A stretch of DNA of 64,000 nucleotides from Sabethes cyaneus (taxonomy: Eukaryota > Arthropoda > Insecta > Diptera > Culicidae), in contig NC_071353.1 in assembly GCF_943734655.1 (NCBI RefSeq), positions 147,046,043 through 147,110,042 of the forward strand, given 5' to 3'. The notes below the pieces were generated by a model that saw only the letters and a program-made list of their open reading frames with translations, was not told where the DNA came from and did not search any database. The position numbers and the translations under genes are program-made. This document shows positions 1-10,829 of the stretch, piece by piece; positions within the stretch are counted from its first letter, which is position 1, and each line of letters starts with the position of its first letter.

Positions 1-2
1 AG

Positions 3-3000
3 CGACTTTTCAGCTGCGACATATGCGACAACAAATACCAACACCAGCATTCGCTCGTGCGGCATCTTGAAGCTCACGATAGCAACTATCGTTTCAAGTG
101 TGACGTTTGCGACAAACCGCTGGGGTCCAAAGATTGTCTGAAGAAACACATGCTGCACATCCACAACGTTCAACCGCAACCGGATGCGGAAAAACTGAAA
201 TGCAAATCATGTGGCAAAGGGTTTTACTTTAAGAAACATTATTTGAAGCCCGTGGAAACTCACCAGCTGGCAAAGCCTCCGCACGGATGTGAGATCTGCG
301 GAAGACGGTATCCCTGCCGGGACGGGCTCGCAAAGCACGTGGAACGGTTTCACAAGAATAACCGAAAATTCGAGTGCGCCAGTTGCGGCAAACAATACAA
401 CTACAGGAAATCGCTTCTGAAACATGAAAGGGAGTGCCCCGGCGGTGGTACCGTTCGGGCTGGGAGTGGTTCCAGTGATAAGGCTTTACCCACGAATGTG
501 AGTGTTGGACAATCCATGGATGGCAATTTAAAATCCGTTAATGTTGCTGTGGAGCAAAACGTAAAAAACGAGAGCAGCGAGCTGAAGCTGCAGGACGCCA
601 ATTTTAAATGCGAAATATGTAATAAAAAATTAAAATCGAAAATATTATTATTCAGGCATCTGAACAGGCACAACTCCGTGGAGCGTTCGTACGACTGCGC
701 GATTTGCGACAAAAAATTTGGAACCAATCAACGGCTAACGATGCACATGGTTTTACACACTGCTAGGAGGCTGTATACGTGCGACATCTGCAGCAAACAG
801 TACCAATACAAGAGATCTCTTGTGAGACATCGAAAAGCGCAACATAGTACTACTACTAGTGGTGTGGATAAGAGTGGTGACAACAACGACAAGGAATTGT
901 CCTCCACCGTGAGTATGCAGCAAATGGCAGAGACGCTGGAAGTTGAAGCTCATTTAGAATCCTCCAATTCGGGTCCAAATATAGAAGTCCACGCTAACGA
1001 GCTGAAACTGGATGATAACGATTTAGAATTCTTCGAGGATCAAAACGGAGAAACTCAGGGCACAGAACGGATGTTGGAAGACGACAATCTCAAATCCTTC
1101 GATGATGATGTAAAGCAAAATGTTGGAATCCACAGCAGGGAACCGAAACTAGAAGATGACAACTTAGAATCCTTCGATAACAATTTGGAGCAAAACATAG
1201 AGATCCAACATAACGAGCTGAAGTTGTTGGATGATAATTCAGAAAACTCCGGAGATGAAAATGTAGACACTCCGAGCAACGAGCCGGTGCTAGAAGATGA
1301 CAAACTTAAATCCTCCAATGACAACGTAGAGCAAAATACAGAAATCCAGAGCAGTGAGCCGAAACCGGTAGACGACAATTTAAGATGCGAGATATGTAAC
1401 AAAAAATTTAAACGTTTGAAACAATTGTCGACTCATCTGAACATTCACAACTCCTCCGGGCGTTCGTACGACTGCATGCTTTGCGAGAAATCGTTTGGAA
1501 CCAATCAACGGCTAGCGATTCACATGTTTTTCCACACTGCTAGGCTGCATACTTGCGACATCTGCAGCAAACAATACGAATACAGGAGATCTCTTGTGAG
1601 ACATCAAAAAGTGCAACATGGTGCCACTGCTACCGGTGTGGATAAGAGTGGTTTAAAACCCTCCGATGATAATGCGGAGCTACACGGAGAAATCCACAAC
1701 AATGAGATGAAGGAGAACAACGGCGAAACTCCGAGCAACGAGCCGATGCTGAATGACGATAATCCTAAATCCTCCGATGACAATGCCGAGGGCAACGCAG
1801 AAATCCAGAGCTGCAGCGAGCAAAAGCTCGCTAACGAAAATTTAAATCGGAACAGACACACCAAGAAGCGTCCGTACGGTTGCAAGATTTGCAACAAAAA
1901 GTTTGTCTCCAAACAAGGGCTAGAAAATCACAAGACTTTTCACACTGCTAGGCGGCAGCACACGTGTGAAATCTGCGGCAAACAGTATCGACGCAGCAGA
2001 ACTCTCCGCAGACATAGACTGACGGTGCATGAGACCACTGAGAAGCAAGAGTATAAGTGTGAGCTCTGCAGCAAAGTATTAAGCACCAAATATAGTCTGA
2101 AGGAACACATGACCATTCACGACAGTTTGACGTGTGAGCTATGTGACCGAACTTTTCTCCTAAGAAGACAATTATTGAGACACCAGAAATGGCACGCCCT
2201 GCAGCGGTCACACAGTTGTGAAATTTGTGGAAAACCCTTTGTCAGCTATCAACGCCTGAGGGCTCACATGCAATTTCACACTGACAGGGGATTGTTCACA
2301 TGTGATGTTTGCGGCCAAAAGTACGAACTAAGGAGATCTCTTCTGAGGCATATGCATACAATGCATGAAGGCACCACAGAAAGTATGACAATGCAAAAGC
2401 AGGACGAACGCAACAAAGAGGTCTTCTTGAAGAAGGAATTTAAGTGTGAATTATGCAGTCGAACGTTTGCCCTAAGAAGCCAACTAACGAGGCACCTAAA
2501 ATGGCACAGTCTGCAGCCAAAAAAGTGCAAGATTTGTCAGAAGGACTTTGAAACTCTTCAACAGCTCACGGATCACAAAGCAGCTTGCCACCAAGAACAG
2601 CAAAACTTCATGTGTGACATTTGTGGCAAACAATGCAAAGATAAACTTTCACTCAAAAACCATTCTCTTCGCCATCAGACAAATCCAGCCCTTAAGTGCA
2701 CTGTTTGTGACAAACAATTCTACGCCAAATTCACGCTTAAACGACACATGAAACTACACACGAACACGAGCGAACCGCCGAAGCAGTGCAGCATTTGCGG
2801 GAAGTCCTACAGCACGGACATTCACCTGGCGACACACATCGCCACCCACAACAAGGAGAAACTGAAGCACGCGTGCACTATTTGTGACAAATCGTTTCCT
2901 TACCGGCATATGCTCGTGTTGCACATGAGAACCCACACCGGCGATCGACCGTACCGATGTGAAATATGCGACGAAGCATTCATAAAACCCCATTTCCGGA

Positions 3001-3623
3001 ACAAGCACATGTTGAATCATGCCGACGGTGGGAGGTTCAAATGTAATATCTGTGGTGAAGGATTTTCCTCTAAACGACATGAGATGGAACATCGCCGAAA
3101 AACTCACTCTGCAAATAGCTCTTACAATTGCACCGTATGTGGGAAAGGGTTCCCGTATACGTCAAATCTTGCCCTGCATATGGTTTGTCACAACCAAAAT
3201 CGACCATTCGAGTGTGACATTTGCGGATCAACGTACAAATCACGTCGAACTCTTAATGTTCACAAAAAACGGCACATGTCCCTCGAGCCAAAGCCCTCTA
3301 ACAAACCATTCGGCTGTACGGTGTGCGAGAGAGCATTCCAGCACCAGGAACAACTTGGCGAACATCTAGCACAGCATGCGGAATACAAACATCATTGTCC
3401 GATATGCAAACGCAGCTTCCGGGAGAGGTCCAATTTAACCAAGCATATGGTCGTGCACACCGGGAAGCGCTCGTACGATTGCGACCTGTGCGGTCGTGTC
3501 TTTGCACGCCGGGATGTAGCGGCTAAGCATCGAGCCAGCGTCCACTTCCACAAGGAGGGCTTCCCGTTGGTGCCTGTACCGGGCGACACAGTGGATGTCC
3601 CGGAACCGAATGTCGCTCGTTGA
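3..3623 (+). CDS. C2H2 zinc-finger protein, array copy 1 (5' partial)
   Basis: Poly-zinc-finger protein, presumably a nuclear DNA-binding regulator (family inference). The frame is already open at base 3 and encodes finger residues before the first Met at 57, so the exon starts outside the window. About 30 C2H2 motifs are visible: eight up to about 846, three at 1381-1620 and nineteen from about 1876 to 3550. Acidic Asp/Glu/Asn-rich linkers with internal repeats separate the blocks. One finger near 200-275 has Pro in place of its first zinc His, and one near 370-435 lacks its last His, so these two may be dead or altered. Most inter-finger linkers are not the canonical TGEKP type. The tail ends in a Pro-Glu-Pro-Asn-Val-Ala-Arg motif shared with copy 2. 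It is closest in layout to copy 4. Target and partners are unknown. Confidence 0.93.
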   Translation, partial: RLFSCDICDNKYQHQHSLVRHLEAHDSNYRFKCDVCDKPLGSKDCLKKHMLHIHNVQPQPDAEKLKCKSCGKGFYFKKHYLKPVETHQLAKPPHGCEICGRRYPCRDGLAKHVERFHKNNRKFECASCGKQYNYRKSLLKHERECPGGGTVRAGSGSSDKALPTNVSVGQSMDGNLKSVNVAVEQNVKNESSELKLQDANFKCEICNKKLKSKILLFRHLNRHNSVERSYDCAICDKKFGTNQRLTMHMVLHTARRLYTCDICSKQYQYKRSLVRHRKAQHSTTTSGVDKSGDNNDKELSSTVSMQQMAETLEVEAHLESSNSGPNIEVHANELKLDDNDLEFFEDQNGETQGTERMLEDDNLKSFDDDVKQNVGIHSREPKLEDDNLESFDNNLEQNIEIQHNELKLLDDNSENSGDENVDTPSNEPVLEDDKLKSSNDNVEQNTEIQSSEPKPVDDNLRCEICNKKFKRLKQLSTHLNIHNSSGRSYDCMLCEKSFGTNQRLAIHMFFHTARLHTCDICSKQYEYRRSLVRHQKVQHGATATGVDKSGLKPSDDNAELHGEIHNNEMKENNGETPSNEPMLNDDNPKSSDDNAEGNAEIQSCSEQKLANENLNRNRHTKKRPYGCKICNKKFVSKQGLENHKTFHTARRQHTCEICGKQYRRSRTLRRHRLTVHETTEKQEYKCELCSKVLSTKYSLKEHMTIHDSLTCELCDRTFLLRRQLLRHQKWHALQRSHSCEICGKPFVSYQRLRAHMQFHTDRGLFTCDVCGQKYELRRSLLRHMHTMHEGTTESMTMQKQDERNKEVFLKKEFKCELCSRTFALRSQLTRHLKWHSLQPKKCKICQKDFETLQQLTDHKAACHQEQQNFMCDICGKQCKDKLSLKNHSLRHQTNPALKCTVCDKQFYAKFTLKRHMKLHTNTSEPPKQCSICGKSYSTDIHLATHIATHNKEKLKHACTICDKSFPYRHMLVLHMRTHTGDRPYRCEICDEAFIKPHFRNKHMLNHADGGRFKCNICGEGFSSKRHEMEHRRKTHSANSSYNCTVCGKGFPYTSNLALHMVCHNQNRPFECDICGSTYKSRRTLNVHKKRHMSLEPKPSNKPFGCTVCERAFQHQEQLGEHLAQHAEYKHHCPICKRSFRERSNLTKHMVVHTGKRSYDCDLCGRVFARRDVAAKHRASVHFHKEGFPLVPVPGDTVDVPEPNVAR

Positions 3624-4267
3624 CGATCGTTTACGAAGACCATGTTTGCCGTCTGCTCCTTTAGTAGTAGATACAGATACCCGGTTGTTGACTTTGACTG
3701 TCTCTCCTAATGATCAGACGGTCCAGTCAGCATCGGAAAAGCCTTGAATCGTAGAATTTACGGTTCGATAATACGTTAAACGATACTGTGATGTGCTTCT
3801 ACAATAACATAATAAATGTTTCACTGCATTCCAGTGTCAGCTTCTCAACTCGATTCAATCTCCTTATTAGTTGGTGGACACACGTATTTAGACGTCATAC
3901 TTTGCCTTCATTCTACTTATCCACGAAGCACGAGGACTGCTTCGGGGTACATTTTTTCAGCAAGATTACCATGGAGGAAAGCGGTGATAGCATTTATTTG
4001 ATCTGCCGCCAGCGCAAAAAGATATCGTAAGAAACAATTCCTAGTATTCCGCTCTGCAGAAAGCAGCAAGAAAACCGATTACGCTTTTCATTGCTTGAAA
4101 AGCTATCGCCATAATTTATTGAAACTTCTCACTACAAGGCTATAAACTGTACAGTTTGCTCTGATAAAAAGCGAAATCATTAAGCCATCCGTGAGCAGAA
4201 AACTTACAGTTTTACTGTCGGCTCATCCTGATCGATTTGGGTTATAGCGACCATAATTAAATTATCC
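3624..4267. other. 3' flank of copy 1, no gene seen
   Basis: The first 30 bases after the stop resemble the matching positions after copies 3 and 4 (an AAGAYCATGTTT stretch). The similarity then stops and the sequence becomes unrecognised. It resumes only near 10830, which suggests that about 7.2 kb of repeats were inserted here. Short reading frames at 3788-4030 show no recognisable motif. Confidence 0.5.
3811..3816 (+). promoter_or_regulatory. Candidate polyadenylation signal of ZnF copy 1
   Basis: An AATAAA hexamer lies about 190 bases after the stop codon. Homology with the other ZnF 3' flanks is lost near 3650, so the original signal may have been displaced by inserted DNA. Confidence 0.35.
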
Positions 4268-4390
4268 CTTACCGACCTTGTCTGGGATCCCACAAGGCAG
4301 CCATTTGGGACCGTTAACCTCCCTGCTGTACGTTCTTAAATAGCCTCGTTTATCCTACGCCGACGATCTGAAAATCCTCAAATAAAGATT
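4268..4390 (+). mobile_element. LINE reverse-transcriptase remnant
   Basis: The + strand encodes the RT motif Ser-Gly-Ile-Pro-Gln-Gly-Ser-His-Leu-Gly-Pro-Leu. After a stop and a frameshift comes Ser-Tyr-Ala-Asp-Asp-Leu-Lys, the catalytic YADD box. Both are diagnostic of non-LTR retrotransposons of the Jockey-like group. Only about 120 bases are recognisable. Confidence 0.7.
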
Positions 4391-5035
4391 CACTGCAAGG
4401 TCGATGCAATTTGTCTTCAACGAGAACTTCACCCTTTTGAGCAGTACCAGCTCAAAACGCTGAAAAAACAAAATCAACGCTTGCATTTTATGATTTTTAT
4501 CATGTTTCTGAAAAGTTTTTTCTTTCAGTGTAATTTTTTTATGAAAATACACTTAATTTCCTTCAACTTTTTCTGTGATCAAATAAGTATTCTTAAAGAT
4601 ATGATTTTTAAAAAAATGTAATCTCATTTCTAAATACGCCCTTTTGAAAAGTTACTCTTGACGAAAAAAAATCAAGTTTAGTGGAAAATGAGTTCTTGCG
4701 TGGTACCCAACACATCAGGAAAATTTCACTCCAATCAAAAATAGTCGAGTCAAAAATGACCTTTTTTCAGCGTCTTGAGCTGGAATTGCTCAATAGTGAA
4801 CTTCAAGTGGTAATAGCAGGGAGGTCCAAAAATCCAGAAAGTTAAACTGGATTTCACGACTATGGGCGTGATGTAGCAGAATATGTAGAAACAAGCTTCG
4901 AACTTGATGAGTGATGATGATGATGAGTTCCCGCCGCGACCAGTTTCATTTCCACCCGAGTCGCAGGTATTGAGGCAAAGTAGTAGGAAGCAGGTTGACG
5001 AATGAGGAAACTTACATCCCAGTTGTCTGCCATCC
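4391..5035. other. AT-rich spacer, nothing recognised
   Basis: No convincing coding region, RNA or repeat is visible apart from a short GAT-type triplet run near 4908-4926. Confidence 0.5.
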
Positions 5036-5145
5036 GCAGTAACAATTCTAAGACTTGGTTTTATTTGAATGTTATAAAGGTTTTATTGCGGTACCTCCGG
5101 ATTTATCATGGTATTACGCAATACCAAGATAATGCAAGTCAAAAA
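5036..5145. repeat. Dispersed repeat, copy A of a pair
   Basis: The sequence from AGTAACAATTCTAA through TATAAAGGTTTTATTGCGGTA to ACGCAATACCAAGA is matched at about 7220-7340 in the same orientation. The internal GGTTTTAT motif and the GGTATTGCG/CGCAATACC inverted match suggest a small degraded MITE. Family not recognised. Confidence 0.5.
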
Positions 5146-5165
5146 TAACTTATAGCTAGCTATAA

Positions 5166-5206
5166 AACCACAATAAAACGGTTTATAAATGAAATTTATT
5201 GTGGTT
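5166..5206. repeat. Perfect 12-bp hairpin
   Basis: AACCACAATAAA (5166-5177) is followed after 17 bases by its exact reverse complement (5195-5206). It lies just outside the dispersed repeat at 5036 and may be part of the same degraded element. Confidence 0.5.
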
Positions 5207-5261
5207 GATTATATTACCTCGATAAAACTAAACCTACCATACGTGACGCGTAGCCATTTAT

Positions 5262-6735
5262 TTGGACCAGATTTTGAGTAATATTTTTTGACCCCGTTTT
5301 TCATCAAATTCTAGACTTGAACTAGATTGTGGACCTTGTCCCAATTCTGGACCACATTTTTTAGCAGATTTCGGATCACCACCCAGATTTTGAACCGGAA
5401 TTCTAGACTGAAGTTTTTTGGAGCGTCTTAGTAGAATACGAAACCTGAAATTTACTAACAAAACTCTAGACCTGGATCGTATTTTGGACCGGGATTGGTT
5501 GACTAATTTTTTTTCATAATTTTGTCGCAGATTTTGTAACAAATTTTTAAACAGATATGAACTTGACTCTGGACAAGATTTAGGATTACATTTTTAATTA
5601 TATTTGGGTCATATTTTGGATAAGATTCTGGACCTGAACCAATTGTTGGACCTCCGTCAGATTCTGGATCATATTTTTGATCAGATTTTGGGCCAGATTT
5701 TAGATTAAGAGCCGATTTTGGGCCAATTTTAAACCATCAACCATATTTTGAAACAGGTTTTGAGCCAGATTCCGGACCTGGACCATTTTTTGGATCTGGA
5801 CAAGATTGCGAATCGCATTTTTTTTATCAACTTTTGTTTCAGATTTGGACTAGATTCTGAACCAAATTTTGAGTCACATTTTTTATCAGATTTGGACCAG
5901 ATTTTAAATCAGATTTAGACCTAATTTTTTATCAGATTCTGGATCAGATTCTGGTCCTGACCAAGATCTTGGAGCTGCATCAGAATCTAGATCAGATTTG
6001 CAGCAGATTTTGGGTAATATTTTTGACCACGGTTTTGATCTAATTTTGGACGAGATTCTAGACCTGAACCAGATTGTGGACCTTGTCCCAATTCTGGATC
6101 ACATTTTTTTTAGCAGATTTTGGACCACCAACCAGATTTTGGATCAGCTTTTTGTACTAGATTGACTACATTTTTATCATAAATTTGGTCCAGATTTTGT
6201 AACAAATTTTTAAACAGATTTGAACTAGACTCTGGACAAGATTTAAGACTACATTTTTAATTAAATTTTGGTCATATTTTGGATCAGATTCTGGGCCACA
6301 TTTTGGATCACAGTTTTGTCAAATTAGAATCTGGTCTTGGATTTATTTTTGAAACACATTTTTGTTCAGATTTTGGATCAGATGTGGGACCTGGTTTTGA
6401 ACCACATATCGAACCAAGACCAGATTTTGAGCCTAGATCAGATTCTGTGGAACATTTTTTATCAGATTTTGAATCAAATTTTAGATCAGATTCTCAAATT
6501 TGGTCAAATTAGAAATCTGATTTTGGTCCACATATTTTATCAGATTTTGGACCGCATTTTTGATCAGATTTTAAACCAATAGCCAGATCTTGGATCAGAT
6601 TTTGAACCAGATTCTAAACCTGGATCCCATTTTTGATGAAATTTTGTTTCAAATTTTTGAACAGATTTGGACTAGATCGTGAACTATGTTTTGGAGCACA
6701 TTTTTTATCAGGTTTTGGATCAGATTCTATACCTA
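5262..6735. repeat. Degenerate short-period array (CAGATTTTGGAT-like)
   Basis: About 1.5 kb built from variants of a roughly 12-base word (CAGATTTTGGAT, CAGATTCTGGAC, CCTGAACCAG). A higher-order duplication is visible: about 5270-5400 resembles about 6010-6150, and about 5520-5640 resembles about 6190-6300. The period leaves several frames open by chance, giving Asp-Gln-Ile-Leu repeats at 6279-6582. These are not credible genes. Confidence 0.75.
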
Positions 6736-7219
6736 GTTCCAAAGCTTCGCAGCGTGACCTTGTGTCGGCCTTGGCGAAGACCCGATTTGGCCGGGGCAAG
6801 TCTGGCCAATTGCACGCTACGGCCGAGACGCTGACTCAGTATTATCAGTGCAAATATGTTCAGTAACATCTAAAATACCACCACATTTCCGATGAAATAT
6901 ATGCAGGGCATCTTAAGAAAAGTTGCTAAGAAATGCATTCTATCTGAATATGTGAACCGGTACAGCATCATGTAGCTGTATATCACTCTCAAAGTACTCT
7001 GCAAGGTTCTCATCGAATCCAGAAGAAAATATCACGAGAATCAAAGTATTCTTTACTGATTTCGAAAATGTAAATCTTGAAACCAATCAGGACACATTGT
7101 TTATTGGAGTAATTAGCAGTAAACCAGTAATCGAGGATTACCCTGAAACCCTTTGTCAGTGGAGCAATGATATGACCCTGACATGGCCGATGACCTTCTG
7201 CTGCTCTTCTAACTGTCCA
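6736..7219. other. Spacer with a GC-rich patch
   Basis: Bases 6740-6835 are clearly more GC-rich than both sides and do not match the neighbouring array. No motif was recognised, and the remainder to 7219 is plain sequence with no supported gene. Confidence 0.4.
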
Positions 7220-7340
7220 AGTAACAATTCTAAAGCCATTTGGTTTTACTTGAATTTTATAAAGGTTTTATTGCGGTATTAATTATTATCGCGGGTTTTA
7301 TTATGGTACGACGCAATACCAAGAGGTTACGAGTCAAAAC
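7220..7340. repeat. Dispersed repeat, copy B of a pair
   Basis: Second copy of the repeat at 5036-5145, same orientation, ending ACGCAATACCAAGAGGTTACGAGTCAAAAC. It abuts the 3' end of the minus-strand LINE that follows. Confidence 0.5.
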
Positions 7341-8199
7341 ACACTTCTTCTTTTTCAGCAGCATAGAGCCGAGGTGGCGTGTGCTGTTTCAAGCACTCGT
7401 CTCCATTCAACTCGGTCTTGGGCCACTCGTCGCCAATTCCCTAGTCGTCTCAGAAGTCGCAAATCGCTTTCGACCTGGTCGAACCATCGTGCACGTTGGG
7501 CCCTCCTGTTCCTGGTGCCGGTGGGGTTGTTGAAGAGTACTATTTTCGTCGCACTGTCGTCCGGCATCCTTACGACGTGTCCGGCCCACCGTAGCCTGCT
7601 AACTTTCGCTAGATGTACGATGGGAGTCTCCCCAAGCAGTGCCTGTAGCTCGTGATTCATACGCCTCCGCCACTCTCCGCTTTCAGTTTGTACTCCGCCA
7701 AATATCGTCCGCAGCACTTTCCGCTCGAACACGGCAAGGGCGCGTATGTCCTCCGTGGGCAGCGTCACGGCTCCAAGTCCATAAAGAACTACCGGTCTAA
7801 TAAGGGTTTTGTACATGGTTAGCTTAGTGCGGCGGCGTATGCTTCCTGATCGTAGCGTTTTACGAACGGCAAAGTAGGCCCGATTTCCCGCTTGGATGCG
7901 CCGCTGGATCTCCTTACTAGTGTTGTTGTCCGCGGTCACCAGCGATCCCAAATATACGAACTCCTCTACCAATTCTAGTTCGTCGCCGTCGCCGTATTTG
8001 GTCTTCGACGCATTTATTTTTAGCCCAATTCTCCTAGACTCCGCTTTCAGTCTGGCGTAGATTGCCTCCGCCGTCGCAAAGTTCCTGGCAATGATATCGA
8101 AGTCATCTGCAAAGCCTAGAAGTTGGCTACTCTTGGTAGAAATCGTGCCTCTCGTGTCGATGCCCGCTCGTCGGATCACCACCTCAAGAGCGATGTTGA

Positions 8200-8213
8200 A
8201 CAGCATGCAGGAT
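8200..8213. repeat. Target-site duplication, left copy
   Basis: ACAGCATGCAGGAT occurs here and at 9912-9925, flanking the nested LINE. The duplicated bases belong to the reverse-transcriptase frame of the outer LINE. Confidence 0.9.
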
Positions 8214-9911
8214 TTTTTTTTTGTCGGAAGATTTGACCACTGCGACCATTATTTTGATCTATTGTGGTATACTTCTTCTTTTGTCTAGGTATTAGTTGCC
8301 GACATAACACTATTGATGGAAGTGTTTGTCATAGTCAATTCATACCTCTTCTCCCAGTCCGGCATTGAACTTCTTATGAAGTTTATTACCTGATTTGGAT
8401 TTGCAGACCAGACTTCGAAAGGCTCCATTGTTCCTTTACCGAAGATTCTTAGTCTGCGAAGAGTTAGTGCACTGCACTGGCAGAGCAGATGTTCTGCGGT
8501 TTCGCTTTCGAATTCGCAGAGTTGACAAGTATCATTGTCCAGCCTACCAATCGTTTTGAGACGGCGTTTGCTCGGACAGTGACCGGTAAGTAGTCCTATT
8601 ATTATGCTTAGTTCGGTTTTCTTCAAATTAAGCAATGATAGGCTTTTTTAACGGTCTGGCTGTATAAAGCGCTTAGACTGTCTTAGTCCTGTAGAGGATT
8701 TCCAATTTTCTTCTATTGTTTTGTGTTCCCATGCCCGAAGTTCGGATTTAAGCGCGCTTGGTGACACACCACAGAACGGTTCTGGGCCGATAAAGTCCGT
8801 AGATGAACCCTGTCTCGCTAAAGTATCGGCTTTTTCATTTCCTTCCACTCCGCAATGGCCGGGAACCCAGTAAAGGTTCACTTGATTCTTTTCCGTCAGT
8901 TGCGTCAGTGAGAGGATACACTCCCATACTAGCTTTGAATTACAAGTACAAGCTTTAAGTGCTTTAAACGCTGCTTGGCTGTCAGAAAAAATACATATGT
9001 TAGCATATCTATAGTTTCTAACCAGGCAGACACGTGTACATTCGTAGATTGCATATATTTCAGCCTGGAATACTGTGGGCCAGTGTCCCATTGGTATTGA
9101 AATATTTATACCTGGGCCTGTGATGCCAGCTCCAGTAGAGCTATTCATTTTTTGACCCATCTGTATAGAAAACGACAGAGCCCTGGCGGATACTCGGGCC
9201 TCCTTGTTCCCAAGTATCCCGTCCGGTTTCTATTATTTTGAAAGGCTTTACGAAATTTGCCTTTGTTTCCATCCAATCTTCGTTGTTGATTATAAGCTTG
9301 CTCAGCTGAAAGTTTTTGAGGATTGACAGCTGGCCATATCTCCATTACTAACTTGTTTGTGACGTGTTATTTTTAGTGCATGTTTTTCCGCCTCCAACTG
9401 TATTACCTGATGGAGGGGTAAAAGGTGCAAGATTGCGTCTAAGGCTTTTGATGGTGAGCTTTCGACTGCACCGGTAATTAAATTACACGCTAGCCTTTGT
9501 AGTTTGCCTAATTTTAATTGAGTGGTCCTTTCTTTTACCTTTGGCCACCATACGAGTGAGGCATATGTTAGTCTTGGTCTGATAATGGCTAGGTATAACC
9601 AATGAATCATACTTGGCCTCAGACACCATTTTCTACCGATAGTTTTGCTACACACCCAAAAAGCACTTTTGGCTTTACCAATTACATACTCAATGTGTGC
9701 GTTCCAGTTTAATTTGTGGTCCAAAACTACACCTAAGTGTTTTGTCTCAGTTGAAAATTGTAAAACTGTTTCACCCAGTTTTAGGCTGGTAATAGAATAC
9801 CTTTTTCTGCGGGTGAAGGGAATTATGGTAGTTTTAGAAGGGTTGATGTTCAATCCTTCTTGTGTACACCATTTTATTGTGTAGTTTAGAGCAAACTGCA
9901 TTCTTTCGCCT
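8214..9911 (-). mobile_element. Nested LINE with RT C-terminus and RNase H, 5'-truncated
   Basis: Begins on the + strand with a poly-T run at 8214, which is its poly-A tail. Reading the minus strand: 9901-9302 is the C-terminal part of the reverse transcriptase (LGVVLDHKLNWNAHIEY). 9160-8648 is an RNase H domain with the expected acidic residues (FQAEIYA, FSDSQAAF) and WVPGHCGVEGNEKAD. 8635-8285 is a C-terminal segment with a CX2CX8HX4C-like cysteine/histidine cluster. Frameshifts near 9320 and 9155 and a stop near 8648 break it. An RNase H domain points to the I/LOA/R1 side of LINE diversity. A related RNase H tail lies at 20908-21545. Confidence 0.9.
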
Positions 9912-9925
9912 ACAGCATGCAGGAT
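9912..9925. repeat. Target-site duplication, right copy
   Basis: Exact 14-base match to 8200-8213, marking the 5' side of the minus-strand insertion. Confidence 0.9.
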
Positions 9926-10829
9926 AGACCGTCACCTTGTCTCAACGCTCGTCGCGTCTCGAAGGGACTCGAGAGTGTCCCAGAGATGCGTACGAAACAC
10001 ATCACTCGATCCAATGTAGCTCTGATCAGTCGCGTCAGTTTGTCCGGAAAACCGTATTCGTGCATTATCTGCCATAGCTTGTCTCGATCGACTGTATCGT
10101 ATGCTGCTTTAAAATCAATAAAGATGTGATCCGTGGGCATGTTGTACTCCCGACATTTCTGCAAGATCTGTCGGATAGTAAAAATCTAGTCCGTAGTTGC
10201 GCGAGCTCCCATGAAACCCGCCTTGTGCTATCGGTGACAACCGGCGTAACAGGATCTGAGAGAGTAGCGGCTTGTAGGCGGCTTTTATCAGCGTAATACC
10301 GTGATAGTTGCAGCAGTCTAGCCGATCACCCTTTTTGTAGATGGGACAAACCACTCCTTCCATCCATTCCTCCGGTAGCTTTCCCTCTTCCCAAATCCTC
10401 GAAATAACCCAGTGTAGAGCCTTTGCTAGCATTTCTCCGCCATGTTTATAAAGCTCTGCCGGTAGGCGGTCCTTCCCAGCGGCTTTTTTGGCCTTTAGCA
10501 GCCCGATTTCTCGTTTGACTTCTTGGAGATCAGGTGCTAGAACATACTATCTATTACTATCAGCTTCCATGGGCCCTCCTAGGTTAATTTCCGTTCCGCC
10601 TCCTTCTTCGACTTCGCCATTGAGGTGTTCATCGAAGACTGGCTGTCCGTATCGATGGAGAAATGAACAAACTTTTCTTCGGAGTTACTAGAGGTGTTCT
10701 TCCAAACATTCAAACTGTTGTATTGTCCAAGAAATGTGGGAAAAATGCTGAAATTTCTAACACTTTTAAGGATGAAAACATGGTTTTCTGAAGATAGAAA
10801 AATTGTTATTCTCCGCTGATCACAATAAA

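Larger units (their letters stand above)
7340..10640 (-). mobile_element. LINE (non-LTR retrotransposon), 5'-truncated, split by a nested LINE
   Basis: Minus-strand reverse transcriptase in two parts. The N-terminal part lies at about 10640-9912, with IYKKGDRLDCCNYHGI, then DFKAAYDTVDR, then a LRQGDGLSCML segment. The C-terminal part is 8206-7355, starting LFNIALEVVIR, then GFADDFDIIAR, VYLGSLVTADN and RLRWAGHVVRM. The two halves join exactly across the nested insertion at 8214-9911. The catalytic box reads FADD. There is a frameshift near 10200 and no endonuclease region, so the copy is dead. The same family recurs at 51191-52945 and 59700-61676. I do not assign a clade firmly; the RT style is that of mosquito elements with a microsatellite-like 3' tail. 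Confidence 0.85.

Noticed and set aside
6279..6582. Asp-Gln-Ile-Leu repeat protein
   Set aside because: The frame comes from a 12-base DNA array and is open in overlapping phases; no start context or conservation.
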